64,000 nucleotides of DNA, from assembly GCF_907165205.1 (NCBI RefSeq), contig NC_058191.1, positions 17,920,501 through 17,984,500 on the forward strand. The letters run 5' to 3'. The notes below the pieces were generated by a model. The model ran no database searches and was not told where the DNA came from. It worked only from the letters and a program-made list of their open reading frames with translations. Made by a program: the position numbers and the translations under genes. Below are positions 1 to 11,268 of the stretch, piece after piece. The stretch's first letter is position 1. Every line of letters starts with the position of its first letter. Source of the stretch: Coccinella septempunctata (Eukaryota > Arthropoda > Insecta > Coleoptera > Coccinellidae).

Positions 1-3000
1 GATTTGGGTCGAATTGATCCAACAGTTTTTGAGGAATTGATATCACACTTTGCCGAATAGACCACTGAAATCTCAATTCCTATCAGAACTATCGAACTGA
101 AATTCAACATGTGCATCTCATTTCGAAAACTGTGTACAGTTTCGAGATTTTGGTCGAATTGATCCAATAGTTCCTTAGGAATTGAAATGATACTATGTCG
201 AATCGACCACTGAAATCTCAATTCCTATCAGAACTATCGATCTGAAATTCAACATGTGCATCTCAATTCGAAAACAATGTGTAGTTTCAAGATTTGGTTC
301 GAATTGATCCGATAGTTCCTTAGGAATTGAAATAATACTATGTCGAATCGACCACTGAAATCTCAATTCCTATCAGAACTATCGAACTGAAATTCAACAT
401 GTGCATCTCATTTCGAAAACTGTGTACAGTTTCGAGATTTTGGTCGAATTGATTCAATAGTTCCTTAGGAATTGAAATGATAATATGTCGAATCGACCAC
501 TGAAATCTCAATTCCTATCAGAACTATCGAACTGAAATTCAACATGTGCATCTCAATTCTGAAACTATGTGCAGTTTCAAAATTTGGGTCGAATTGATCC
601 AACAGTTTTTGAGGAATTGATATCACACTTTGCCGAATAGACCACTGAAATCTCAATTCCTATCAGAACTATCGAACTGAAATTCAACATGTGCATCTCA
701 TTTCGAAAACTGTGTACAGTTTCGAGATTTTGGTCGAATTGATCCAATAGTTCCTTGGGAATTGAAATGATATTTTGTCGAATCGACCACTGAAATCTCA
801 ATTCCTATCAGAACTATCGAACTGAAATTCAACATGTGCATCTCAATCTCTCAAACCATGTGCTGTTTCGAGATTTGGTTCGAATTGATCCAACAGTTTT
901 TGAGGAATTGATATCACACTTTGCCGAAAAGACCACCGAAATCTCGATTCCTATCTGAACTATCTAACTGAAATTCAACATGTGCTTCTCAATCCGAAAA
1001 CTGTGTACACTTTAGAGATTTTGGTCGAATTGATTCAATAGTTCCTTGGGAATTGAAATGATATTTTGTCGAATCGACCACTGAAATCTCAATTCCTATC
1101 AGAACTATCGAACTGAAATTCAACATGTGCATCTCAATTCTGAAACTATGTGCTGTTTCAAGATTTGGTTGGAATTGATCCAACAGTTTTTGAGGAATTG
1201 ATTTCACACTTTGCCGAAAAGACCACTGAAATCTCGATTCCTATCTGAACTATCGAACTGAAATTCACCATGTGCATCTCAATCCGAAAACTACGTGCAG
1301 TTTCAAGATTTGGTTCGAATTGATCCAACAGTTTTTAGGAATTGATATCACACTTTGCCGAATGGACCACTGAAATCTCAATTCCTATCATAACTATCGA
1401 ACTGAAATTCAACATGTGCATCTCATTTCGAAAACTGTGTACAGTTTCGAGATTTTGGTCGAATTGATCCAATAGTTCCTTGGGAATTGAAATGATATTT
1501 TGTCGAATCGACCACTGAAATCTCAATTCCTATCAGAACTATCGAACTGAAATTCAACATGTGCATCTCAATCTCTCAAACCATGTGCTGTTTCGAGATT
1601 TGGTTCGAATTGATCCAACAGTTTTTGAGGAATTGATATCACACTTTGCCGAAAAGACCACCGAAATCTCGATTCCTATCTGAACTATCTAACTGAAATT
1701 CAACATGTGCATCTCAATTCGAAAACTGACTACAGTTTCGGGATTTGGGTCGAAAGGATCCAATAGTTCCTTGGGAATTGAAATGATATTTTGTCGAATC
1801 GACCACTGAAATCTCAATTCCTATCTGAACTATCGAACTGAAATTAAACATGTGCATCTCAATTCGAAAACTGAGTACAGTTTCGGGATTTGGGTCGAAT
1901 TGATCCAATAGTTCCTTGGGAATTGAAATGATATTTTGTTGAATCGACCACTGAAATCTCAATTCCTATCAGAACTATCGAACTGAAATTCAACATGTGC
2001 ATCTCAATTTGAAAACTATGTGCTGTTTCAAGATTTGGTTGGAATTGATCCAACAGTTTTTGAGGAATTGATTTCACACTTTGCCGAAAAGACCACTGAA
2101 ATCTCGATTCCTATCTGAACTATCGAACTGAAATTCACCATGTGCATCTCAATCCGAAAACTGACTACAGTTTCGGGATTTGGGTCGAATGGATCCAATA
2201 GTTCCTTGGGAATTGAAATGATATTTTGTCGAATCGACCACTGAAATCTCAATTCCTATCTGAACTATCGAACTGAAATTCAACATGTGCATCTCAATTC
2301 GAAAACTGAGTACAGTTTCGGGATTTGGGTCGAATTGATCCAATAGTTCCTTGGGAATTGAAATGATATTTTGTTGAATCGACCACTGAAATCTCAATTC
2401 CTATCGGAACTATCGAACTGAAATTCAACATGTGCATCTCAATTCGAAAACTGTGTACAGTTTCGAGATTTGGGTCGAATTGATCCAACAGTTTTTAGGA
2501 ATTGATATCACACTTTGCCGAATTGACCACTGAAATCTCAATTCCTATCTGAACTATCGATTTGAAATTCAACATGTGCATCTCAATTCGAAAACTGAGT
2601 ACAGTTTCGGGATTTGGGTCAAATTGATCCAATAGTTCCTTGGGAATTGAAATGATATTTTGTTGAATCGACCACTGAAATCCCAATTCCTATCAGAACT
2701 ATCGAACTGAAATTCAACATGTGCTTCTCAATTCGAAAACTATGTGCTGTTTCAAGATTTGGTTGGAATTGATCCAACAGTTTTTGAGGAATTGATTTCA
2801 CACTTTGCCGAAAAGACCACTGAAATCTCGATTCCTATCTGAACTATCGAACTGAAATTCACCATGTGCATCTCAATCCGAAAACTACGTGCAGTTTCAA
2901 GATTTGGTTCGAATTGATCCAACAGTTTTCGAGGAATTGATATCACACTTTGCCGAATTGACCACTGAAATCTCAATTCCTATCTGAACTATCGAACTGA

Positions 3001-3624
3001 ATTTCAACATGTGCATCTCAATTCGAAAACTGTGTGAATTTTCAAGATTTGGTTCGAATTGAACCAACAGTTTTCGAGGAATTGATATCATACTTTGCCG
3101 AATTGACCATTGAAATCTCAATTCCTATCTGAACTATCGAACTGAAATTCAACATGTGCATCTCAATTCGAAAACTGTGTACAGTTTCGAGATTTGGGTC
3201 GAATTGATCCAATAGTTCCTTAGGAATTGAAATGATACTATGTCGAATCGACCACTGAAATCTCAAGTCCTCTCTGAACTATCGAACTGAAATTCAACAT
3301 GTGCATCTCAATCCGAAAACTATGTGCAGTTTCAAGATTTGGTTCGAATTGATCCAACAGTTTTCGAGGAATTGATATCACAGTTTGCCGAATGGACCAC
3401 TGAAATCTCAATTCCTATCATAACTATCGAACTGAAATTCAACATGTGCATCTCAATTCGAAGACTGTGTACAGTTTCGAGATTTTGGTTGAATTGATTC
3501 AATAGTTCCTTAGGAATTGAAATGATACTATGTCGAATCGACCACTGAAATCTCAATTCCTATCAGAACTATCGATCTGAAATTCAACATGTGCATCTCA
3601 ATTCGAAAACAATGTGCAGTTTCA
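1..3624 (-). repeat. 145-bp satellite array, minus orientation (copy 1)
   Basis: About 25 head-to-tail monomers of 145 bp; landmarks recur at 2752, 2897 and 3042. Two monomer types are interspersed. One carries CCAACAGTTTT with TTTGCCGAAT, the other CCAATAGTTCCTT with TTTGTCGAATCG. From about position 150 the array matches 26,700-30,176 almost base for base, so it is the left copy of a large duplication; the first monomer does not match its counterpart. The array ends at an orientation switch at 3624/3625. No coding role is inferred. Confidence 0.95.
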
Positions 3625-4978
3625 CATGTTGAATTTCAGTTCGATAGTTCAGATAGGAATTGAGATTTTAGTGGTCAATTCGGCAAAGTGTGATATCAAT
3701 TCCTCGAAAACTGTTGGATTAATTCGAACCAAATCTTGAAACTGCACATAATTTTCGGATTGAGATGCACATGTTGAATTTCAGTTCGATAGTTCAGATA
3801 GGAATTGAAATTTCAGTGGTCTATTCGGCAAAGTGTGATATCAATTCCTCAAAAATCGTTTGATCAATTCTAACCTAATCTTGAAACAGCACATAGTTTT
3901 CGAATTGAGATGCACATGTTGAATTTCAGTTCGATAGTTCTGATAGGAATTGAGATTTCAGTGGTCGATTCGATTAAGTGTGATGTCAATTCCTAAGGAA
4001 CTATTGGATCAATTCGACCCAAATCTCGAAACCGTACACAGTTTTCGAATTGAGACGCACATGTTGAATTTCAGATCGATAGTTCTGGTAGGAAATGAGA
4101 ATTCAGTGGACGATTCGATTAAGTGTGATGTCAATTCCTAAGGAACTATTGGATCAATTCGACCCAAATCTCGAATTTGAACACAGTTCTCGAATTGAGA
4201 CGCACATGTTGAATTTCAGATCGATAGTTCTCATAGGAATGGAGATTTCAGTAGTCGATTCGACAAAATATCATTTCAATTCCTCGATATCTGTTGGATC
4301 AATTCGAACCAAATATTGGAATTTTACACAGTTTTCGAATTGAGATGAACATGTTGAATTTCAGTTCGATAGATCAGATAGGAATTGAGATTTAAGTGGT
4401 CAATTCGGCAAAGTGTGATATGAATTCCTCGAAAACTGTTGGATTAATTCGAACCAAATCTTGAAACTGCACATAATTTTCGGATTGAGATGCACATGTT
4501 GAATTTCAGTTCGATAGTTCAGATAGGAATTGAGATTTCAGTGGTCTATTCGGCAAAGTGTGATATCAATTCCTCAAAAATCGTTAGATCAATTCTAACC
4601 TAATCTTGAAACAGCACATAGTTTTCGAATTGAGATGCACATGTTGAATTTCAGTTCGATAGTTCTGATAGGAATTGAGATTTCAGTGGTCGATTCGATA
4701 AAGTGTGATGTCAATTCCCAAGGAACTATTGGATCAATTCGACCCAAATCTCGAAACTGTACACAGTTTCCGAATTGAGACGCATATGTTGAATTTCAGA
4801 TCGATAGTTCTGGTAGGAAATGAGAATTCAGTGGTCGATTCGATTGAGAATGATGTCCATTCCTGAGGAACTATTGGATCAATTCGACCCAAATCTCGAA
4901 ACTGTACACAGTTTTCGAATTGAGATGCACATGTTGAATTTCAGTTCAATAGTTCAGATAGGAAATGAGATTTCAGTG
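3625..4978 (+). repeat. 145-bp satellite array, plus orientation (copy 1, left of LTR block)
   Basis: The same 145-bp monomer family on the opposite strand, about nine monomers. The switch occurs within ...GTTTCA|CATGTTG..., which joins two different phases of the monomer. The array stops mid-monomer at ATTTCAGTG, where LTR sequence starts. It is identical in layout to 30,177-31,530. Confidence 0.93.
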
Positions 4979-5389
4979 TGTGCTGAAGTCGATTTAGGCA
5001 ACACACCGTACTCAGTAACCGTAGGTGTGTTTGCCTATAACACCGCCTGGTTTGAATATTGTTTACCGGTTTTTTACTGAGTTTTCTTTGAACGTGTGAT
5101 TCGATTATTTATCGGACACACGAGAATAATCTAGAAGGAAGAATTCGTTGCTCGGTAGAAGGCTGGTGAACCAAAAGATATTTTTTCTGTTCAAATAATC
5201 GTTTTACGAGTATTCCGGACAGTGGGATCGGTCACCTTCTTTTTATAATAGGTGAGTGTATTTGAGAAACTTATATTTTATTTTCAAAATGTAATACTCT
5301 TGTGTAACACCTTCTTTTTATAATAGAGCCATTGAACGTAAAGTGCTTCATTCCTCCCTTTAGTTGGTCAACCCCTCCGTATCAGTACA
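4979..5389 (+). mobile_element. Probable 5' LTR of Gypsy-like element A (copy 1)
   Basis: The sequence starts TGTGCTGAAG directly at the satellite edge and ends near CAGTACA, just before a TGGCGCTC primer-binding-like site at 5393-5400 and a gag ORF at 5405. A TG...CA stretch of about 411 bp followed by TGGCGC and gag is the standard order for a Ty3/Gypsy element. The start could be 4975-4979 because the satellite also ends in AGTG. No matching 3' LTR was found, so the boundary is inferred. Near the start an imperfect hairpin pairs AGGCAACACACC with GGTGTGTTTGCCT. Confidence 0.55.
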
Positions 5390-5404
5390 TCTTGGCGCTC
5401 AACA

Positions 5405-6373
5405 ATGGGGCCAATAAGGAAAGAGGAAAATATTCCAACACAGAACGAAATGTATAATTTGATAAGTACGAAGAAGAAACAGCTGGAAGGTGAAGAGGAG
5501 GCCGGTGCTCTACCGGATGTTTCCAATGAATTGGAGGATGTTCAACCTCAAAAAGCCAGCAATATGGGTGCGATACCGAAACGGCCTACAATGTTTGAAA
5601 CTCCCAAAACGGAAAAAAGTAGGACAAATCACCCAGGTAACGTTCATTTCAATTTAAATAGAAGACATCATCAGTCTGGACCGGAAAATGTTCCTGATAA
5701 CTTGGGGGCATATTCTTACCGGGTCAATATACCTCCCCCAAAATACAGCCAGAGGGAATATGATAATAATAATATGTTTACTGAAGATCTTGCTAATGTT
5801 ATTTCTAGTATTGTTGATAAATCTGTTAAAAATGCTTTTCGTAAACATTGTATACAAGGTGACCGAAACAACTTTACTGATAGTTATAATTTAAATTCGA
5901 ATAAAAATCAATCTTATGATATACAGGCTGGTCTTAATGATATACCGGCAAATTTTTCAAACCTGAACTTGAATGCTGCACTTTTCTCTTTGAGTGATTT
6001 CTGCAAGCTTCTCCCTGACTTTGACGGTGAAAGTGGTCTCCAGGCACCTGAATTCTTAAAATTCTTAGAAAGTGGCGTTGCAGTCAGCCAAATTCCTTTT
6101 TGTAATTTGAAGATAATATTCAGAAACTGTTTTAAGAGTTCAGCCAAACTTTGGTGGGAGGCCTATTCTGATTATTTTGGAGATTATGCGCAATTTAAAA
6201 CTGAATTTTTGTGTCATTTTTGGAGTAAGAAAAAACAAATTAAGATCAAAGATTGTCACACGTCGATTTGCCCAGACGGTGAAAAGAAAGATCAGTGCCC
6301 CTCAGCGGTTGGAGCTAATAGGGGTGGGTTATTTTTAAGTTGTTGTAAAGGGCGCCAAACAATCGTAAACTGA
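5405..6373 (+). pseudogene. Truncated gag of Gypsy-like element A (copy 1)
   Basis: This 322-codon ORF starts at an ATG just after the TGGCGC site. The first 180 residues are polar and low in complexity. Residues about 190-275 resemble a retrotransposon Gag capsid core, with LPDFDGESG, SSAKLWWEAYSDYFG and FKTEFLCHFWS. After FWS the Gag resemblance ends abruptly near 6240, and the last 45 or so residues are readthrough into unrelated sequence that looks like the leader of a minus-strand element. There is no zinc knuckle, protease or RT downstream on this strand. Gag normally forms the retroelement particle; this copy should not. An identical ORF lies at 31,957-32,925. Confidence 0.7.
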
Positions 6374-6865
6374 TCTCTCGTTTGTCTCTTGATAGAGGGA
6401 TTGTTACCTTTATCAATGTGAAAGGGAAGCTATTATAATATATTATAGATTTTCAAATATTGTATATTCGTCTACACATAATGTTCGAACAAGTTAAACG
6501 TATCGACAGAAACAAACAATTCAGTGGGCCGCAGTAACGTTACGTAGGCTTTACACTATTCTATAATTCGTAAATTAGATGGTAACAGTAAGGAATATAA
6601 TGAGATATCTCTTTCTCTTTAACAAGAACTACTCGGGTTCTCTCGTTGATGCTTCTACGGCTAGTAGTGTGAGCTCTATATAAAATTTGGTGGCGATGTC
6701 TCACAAAGTAAGGTAATAGATCTGACCTTATCATCCAACACGTAGTGTTACCAGGAAATGTGATTCTATAGTAAGCTCTACACAACGATGTCCAGCGTAT
6801 GGGTTGCTCGAAGATTCTCCCAACTCTTTCTCTCTGAATTACAGCAAACATAAAGACAATCCACT
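6350..6865 (-). mobile_element. Probable LTR of Gypsy-like element B with adjoining TGGCGCCC (copy 1)
   Basis: Read on the minus strand, this non-coding stretch ends at 6358 and is followed at once by TGGCGCCC (6357-6350), a typical Gypsy primer-binding start. A TATA-like motif lies near 6673-6683 on the same strand. A possible start is AGTGG at 6865, preceded by a purine-rich tract. The LTR end carries an inverted repeat, AACAATC at 6358-6364 and GATTGTT at 6399-6405. It lies downstream of the minus-strand pol, so it would be that element's 3' LTR, but an LTR followed by a primer site belongs at an element's 5' end. The limits are approximate because no second LTR copy is present. Confidence 0.4.
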
Positions 6866-7544
6866 GCTAAATCCCCTCGTTTCGTTCAGTGGAACGCAGG
6901 TAAAAAGGTAGGTAATCTTAGGGGCTCAGAAATTTCAATTCTTCAGGTGTTTTCCCGGTAGAAAAAGAGTCTCTAAAAAGGGAAAGCGTGATCCATTACA
7001 TTCTACAAAACTAAACACACATGATTGAAATAACAACTTACGATCTTCGACTCTCAAAATGCTCTACTCTTTTGGGTGCTGCCAAAATCGGTAATCACCG
7101 ACAAAATTCAATCGACAACCAGAAGGACGACTGGATTCCAAAATACAGCAAACTTTCTTGCAGAAATAATCCTCTTTCGAGATAGCACACAAAATTCTCT
7201 TCAAGAAACTCCCAAAAATTCCAGAACATTCGAATCGCTCCACAAAATGGTGTCTTTCGTACCAAAAAAAAACGTAGTTGTCATAGAACCAAAAATCGAT
7301 GACAGATCACAGATGACAAAATCGATGGCAGATCGCGGAAAAATCGATGTAGAAAACAAACGATGGGGCACGGATAGATGGCGCCAGGAGTGCGATATGC
7401 AGCGCGGAAATTTTGAACGTGACATTCCCCCTCAAATCCCTCAGGAGGTGAACGTAGATCACCGACGATCTGCATGAAACACTCGAGACGGGAGAACGCG
7501 AAAGGCCCTAGCGGGACGCAACTGCAATGGTATTCAAAACAAAA
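6866..7544 (-). other. Non-coding 3' region of Gypsy element B (copy 1)
   Basis: About 680 bases between the probable LTR and the hairpin array. It contains purine-rich and A-rich tracts and short open stretches without recognisable domains. No env-like ORF is visible. By position it is 3' untranslated sequence of the minus-strand element. Confidence 0.4.
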
Positions 7545-7900
7545 GTAACGATGACTAGTCACTGAAGGCGACTGGACACAGGATTTCACAACGAGAACAA
7601 GCGAATTGAAGCAAAGGCAAAATGTAACCGGTCGCTGAAGGCAATCGAACACCAACATGTTTAGAGAGAGAGAGCCACCATACGAGTCAAGACAAGAGTA
7701 GAAGATATCCGGTCACTGAAGGCAACCGAACACCAATATATTTAGGGAGAGAGCCACCAAATGAATCAAGACAAAGGTAAAAGATATCTGGTCGCTGAAG
7801 GCAGCCAGATACCGATATATTCAGAGAAAGAGAATTACCAAACTAATCAAGACAAAGATAAAAGATATCTGGTCGCTGAAGGCGGCCAGATACCGACAAG
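7545..7900 (-). repeat. Five degenerate ~80-bp tandem repeats, each with a stem-loop (copy 1)
   Basis: The motif CTGAAGGC recurs five times with spacings of about 73, 81, 79 and 81 bases, joined by similar spacers (GAGAGAGCCACC, AATCAAGACAAA). In each unit CTGAAGGC sits between inverted arms. These are CTAGTC/GACTGG (7555-7575), CGGT/ATCG (7629-7647), CGGT/ACCG (7710-7728), and TATCTGG/CCAGATA twice (7785-7811, 7866-7892). The arms change between units yet stay complementary, apart from G.T pairs. The array lies 90 bases past the end of pol. The function is unknown. Confidence 0.8.
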
Positions 7901-7991
7901 CCCAACAATAACCAAGGTAAGGCAAGGTACGCCAAGAAAAGATTCGTCAACATACAGACGAGACACGTCTGGTGTTCGACGGTCCTGTTCC

Positions 7992-10900
7992 CTAGCCTAT
8001 GACGGTTCCTAAACTACGCCCCACCGTCACCGGGGTTAAACACAGGTTCAGATCCTGTACATGCCACACTCCTTTATGCCTGCCTAAATCGTCTTTCAGC
8101 TCATACGTGAAGGAACCAGACTTTTTCGCGATAATGAATGGACCGATATATCGTGGAGCCAACTTCGAACAGAAGGCATCAGGCGCGCTCGACAATGCCT
8201 TATTCTTGCGCAAGACCAAATCTCCAACACGAAACTGCACGGTTCGGCGTCGCAAGTTATAACGATCACGGTATTTCTCCTGCGCAGCCAACAAGCGTCT
8301 GCGAACATCTTCGAACAGAGCAGCGAAACCTGACTTCCTCTGTTCTAAGTTCATGGGAGAGTCGTGAGACCTCATAGGGTGGTCGTATTCATCGCCGGAG
8401 ATGCGATGTTCTCTACCGAAATTGATGTAGTAGGGGCTATGACCTGTCACCTCACTCTTAGCCGTCCGAATGGCACAGCCGACAGCCGCCAAATTATCAG
8501 CCCAAGTTCTGTGGTTATCTATAATATAGCAGGAGATCATGGTCTCAATCGTTTGATTAGTGCGTTCCGTTGGGTCGGCACGGGGAAAATATAAAGGGGT
8601 ATAGAGAATCTTAACTTTGTATCTAGCGCAGAGTTCCTTAAACGATTTACTCGTCATCTGGACACCATTGTCGCAAATGAGGGTTTGGGGCACACCATAA
8701 ACAAGGAAAAGTTGTTCTTCGACAACCAAACAAAGAGAACATGATGTAGCCGATCTTAAAGGCACCAACAACACATATTTGCTGAAATATTCGGTGATAA
8801 CCAATAGATATTTGAAACCCTTATTTGATCTTGGGAGTGGTCAGATAAAGTCGAGGCTAACCATCTGCCACGGTTCCGCAATGTCAGGCCTGGTACCCAT
8901 CATTCCGGCAGGTGCCCTCCTACTAGGTTTTCGAGTAGAACAGATTGAACATTTACCCACATACTTTAGGACGTCAGACCTCATCTTAGGCCAATAATAC
9001 CGCCTTCTAATCCTACCAAATGTCTTGAAAACCCCCAAATGTCCTGCAGTCTCGATGTCGTGATTATCCTCGAGGATCCTCTTACGGTGATCTTTCGGAA
9101 CCACGATCTTCCAATACTCCGATTCACTACACATAGCAGGTACGGCGCTCGACACGTACTTAAACAGCACTCCACCCTCACTTCTCCAAGCAGGGAACTT
9201 CTCGGGATAAGACTCTACATTTGTCAGCATTCTCCTATACCAAGGGTCCTGTGTCACCGAGAACTCCGCAAACGTGTTAACCACATCCAAGGCAGGCGGG
9301 ACGGAATGGGACAAAAGGTCAGGTACCACATGGTCTTTACCCTTACGATGGATTATCTCAAAATTGAAAGGCATAAGTCGCAAGCTCCACCTTGCCAACC
9401 TACCCTGCGGGTCCCTCAAACGCTGCAACCACAACAAACTATGGTGGTCCGTAACCACCCTGAAAAAGGTACCCTCCAGGTACTGTCTCAATTTCTCCAC
9501 CGCCCAAATCACCGCCAAACACTCACGTTCAGTAGTGGAATAATTACGTTCTTGACGAGTCAACGAACGCGAAAGGTAAGCGATCACCTTTTCCTCACCT
9601 GAGTCGCCCTCCTGAGTTAGCACTGCACCTACTCCGTATGCAGAAGCATCCGTCTGCACGGTAAACATCTTGGAAAAATCCGGACAGGAAAGAATAGGAG
9701 CGGTGGCCAGACACTCCTTCAAAGTCTGGAAGGATTTCTCGCACTCGTCGGACCAAGACCAAGCCACATTTTTCTTAGTCAGATTAGTAAGAGGTGCCAT
9801 AAGGGAAGCAAAATTAGGCACGAATCTCCTGTACCACGACGCGGTACGCCTCACTTCGGTGACACTAGTGGGACGGGGAATATTCAGAATCGCCTCAACC
9901 TTACCAGGATCAGCGCGCAGACCATTGGCATCCACCACGTATCCCAAGTACTTGAGCTCCGGCATGCAAAATTTGCACTTCTCACGAGAGACCACCAGCC
10001 CAGCAGCCAAGAGCCGGTCCAAGACCAAACCTAGTATTCTTAAGTGCTCGTCGAAATCCTGTGACACAATAATGATATCGTCAAGGTACACCAAGACATA
10101 AGGCTGTAAGTCCGCACCCAAAACTGTGTCAATAATTCTCTGCCAACGAGCAGGGGAGTTTGTCAGCCCAAAAGGTAATCGACGAAACTGATAAAGACCT
10201 CTTCCAGGCACGGTAAAAGCGGTATACTCTCGAGAACCCTGGGCAATAGGGATCTGAAAGAAAGCACTCTTGATATCGAGACCAGATATAAACCTAGCGT
10301 TTCTCAATCGATCCAAAATCGAAGATATGTAAGGGATGGGGTATGCATCCTTTTTGGTAACTGCATTAAGTTGTCGATAATCGACACAGAATCGATAAGT
10401 GTTGTCCTTCTTAGGAATAAGACAGACGGGCGACGACCACGGACTCTGAGACGGCTCTATGATTCCACTGTTTAACATCTCCTTCAGATGTTGGTCGATA
10501 ATTTTCTGTTTAGCCGGCGATACCGGGTACCATCGCTGCTTGATAGGCTTTGCACCAGGTAAGAGCTCGATGTCGTGCGGCAGAACATTCGCACAGCCGA
10601 TACCCGTACCCATTCTCTGAAACTTCTCCTCAACTAGGGACTGCAACAACTGTGACTGAGCAGGAGTCAAGTGAGACTCACCCGTGACGCTACACACCTG
10701 CTCAGACTCGACCGGCGCTTCAGAAAAATGCCAAACACCCTCATTAAGCCTAGGAACAACCTACATTCCCGTCCAAAAGTCAATGCCCAATATAAGTCTA
10801 TGAGGCAAACTTGGAACCACCAATATATCAATTCAACGAGTTCTACCCTTAAGAGTGATGGGCGTCTTAATATAACCAGGGCTACTGCAAATCTCTCCAT

Positions 10901-11268
10901 TGGCGACAGTACAAGAAGATTGTCGGGGGGTGAGCTTAAGTCCCAGCTGCAAAAGAAGGTCAAAACCAGGACAGCCCACAATAGTACGCATTGCCCCTGA
11001 ATCAAGCAAACCCGTGATAGAAAAGCCGAACACGTCAACCTCCAAATAAGGTCTTCCATCTCCAGGCACATGTGAGAATGAAATCGAGGAGTACTTGTTT
11101 CTCATCTCGAACGCAAGCATTGGCCGTACCAGTCGGTGAGGAGGTTTCTTGACGGCCTTCTAGGACCTCCTTTGTCCGTTTCCCGAACCAGAACATGTCG
11201 GACAAGTTCGAACAGTAACGTCCGCTTTCCCGCATCGGAAACACAACATCCTCTGGGGCTCCCCACAC
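7992..11268 (-). pseudogene. pol: Ty3/Gypsy pol: protease, RT, RNase H, integrase; interrupted (copy 1)
   Basis: This is the polyprotein that copies and integrates the element. In order on the minus strand it has an aspartic protease with LLDSGA (near 11,005); RT with GLDIKSAFFQ and YLDD (residues 204-207 of the 10,697-8841 segment); RNase H with QTDAS, ERECLAV and TDHHS; an integrase H2-C2 finger (HDIETAGH, CSIC); then an integrase core with SLDF, CDNG and PTERTNQ, plus a C-terminal region ending at 7992. The frame is -1 to gag with a 109-base overlap, suggesting frameshift expression. Damage seen: a 2-bp deletion near 11,070 shifts the protease frame; TGA and TAG lie between protease and RT; TGA at 8841-8843 falls just after the first integrase Asp. 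The usual residues between VRR and ASWYRRF appear to be missing. It is therefore not functional as it stands. Confidence 0.92.

Noticed and set aside
6866..7544. Env gene of the Gypsy element
   Set aside because: No long ORF, signal peptide or membrane segment between pol and the probable LTR.
7545..7900. Hammerhead-type ribozyme repeats
   Set aside because: I looked for the conserved CTGATGA and GAAA core around the hairpins and did not find it.
9039..9602. 187-codon plus-strand ORF
   Set aside because: It lies opposite the RNase H and integrase coding sequence and has no domain of its own.
10667..11071. Hydrophobic 134-codon minus-strand ORF as a membrane protein
   Set aside because: It is the out-of-frame shadow of the Gypsy protease and RT leader.
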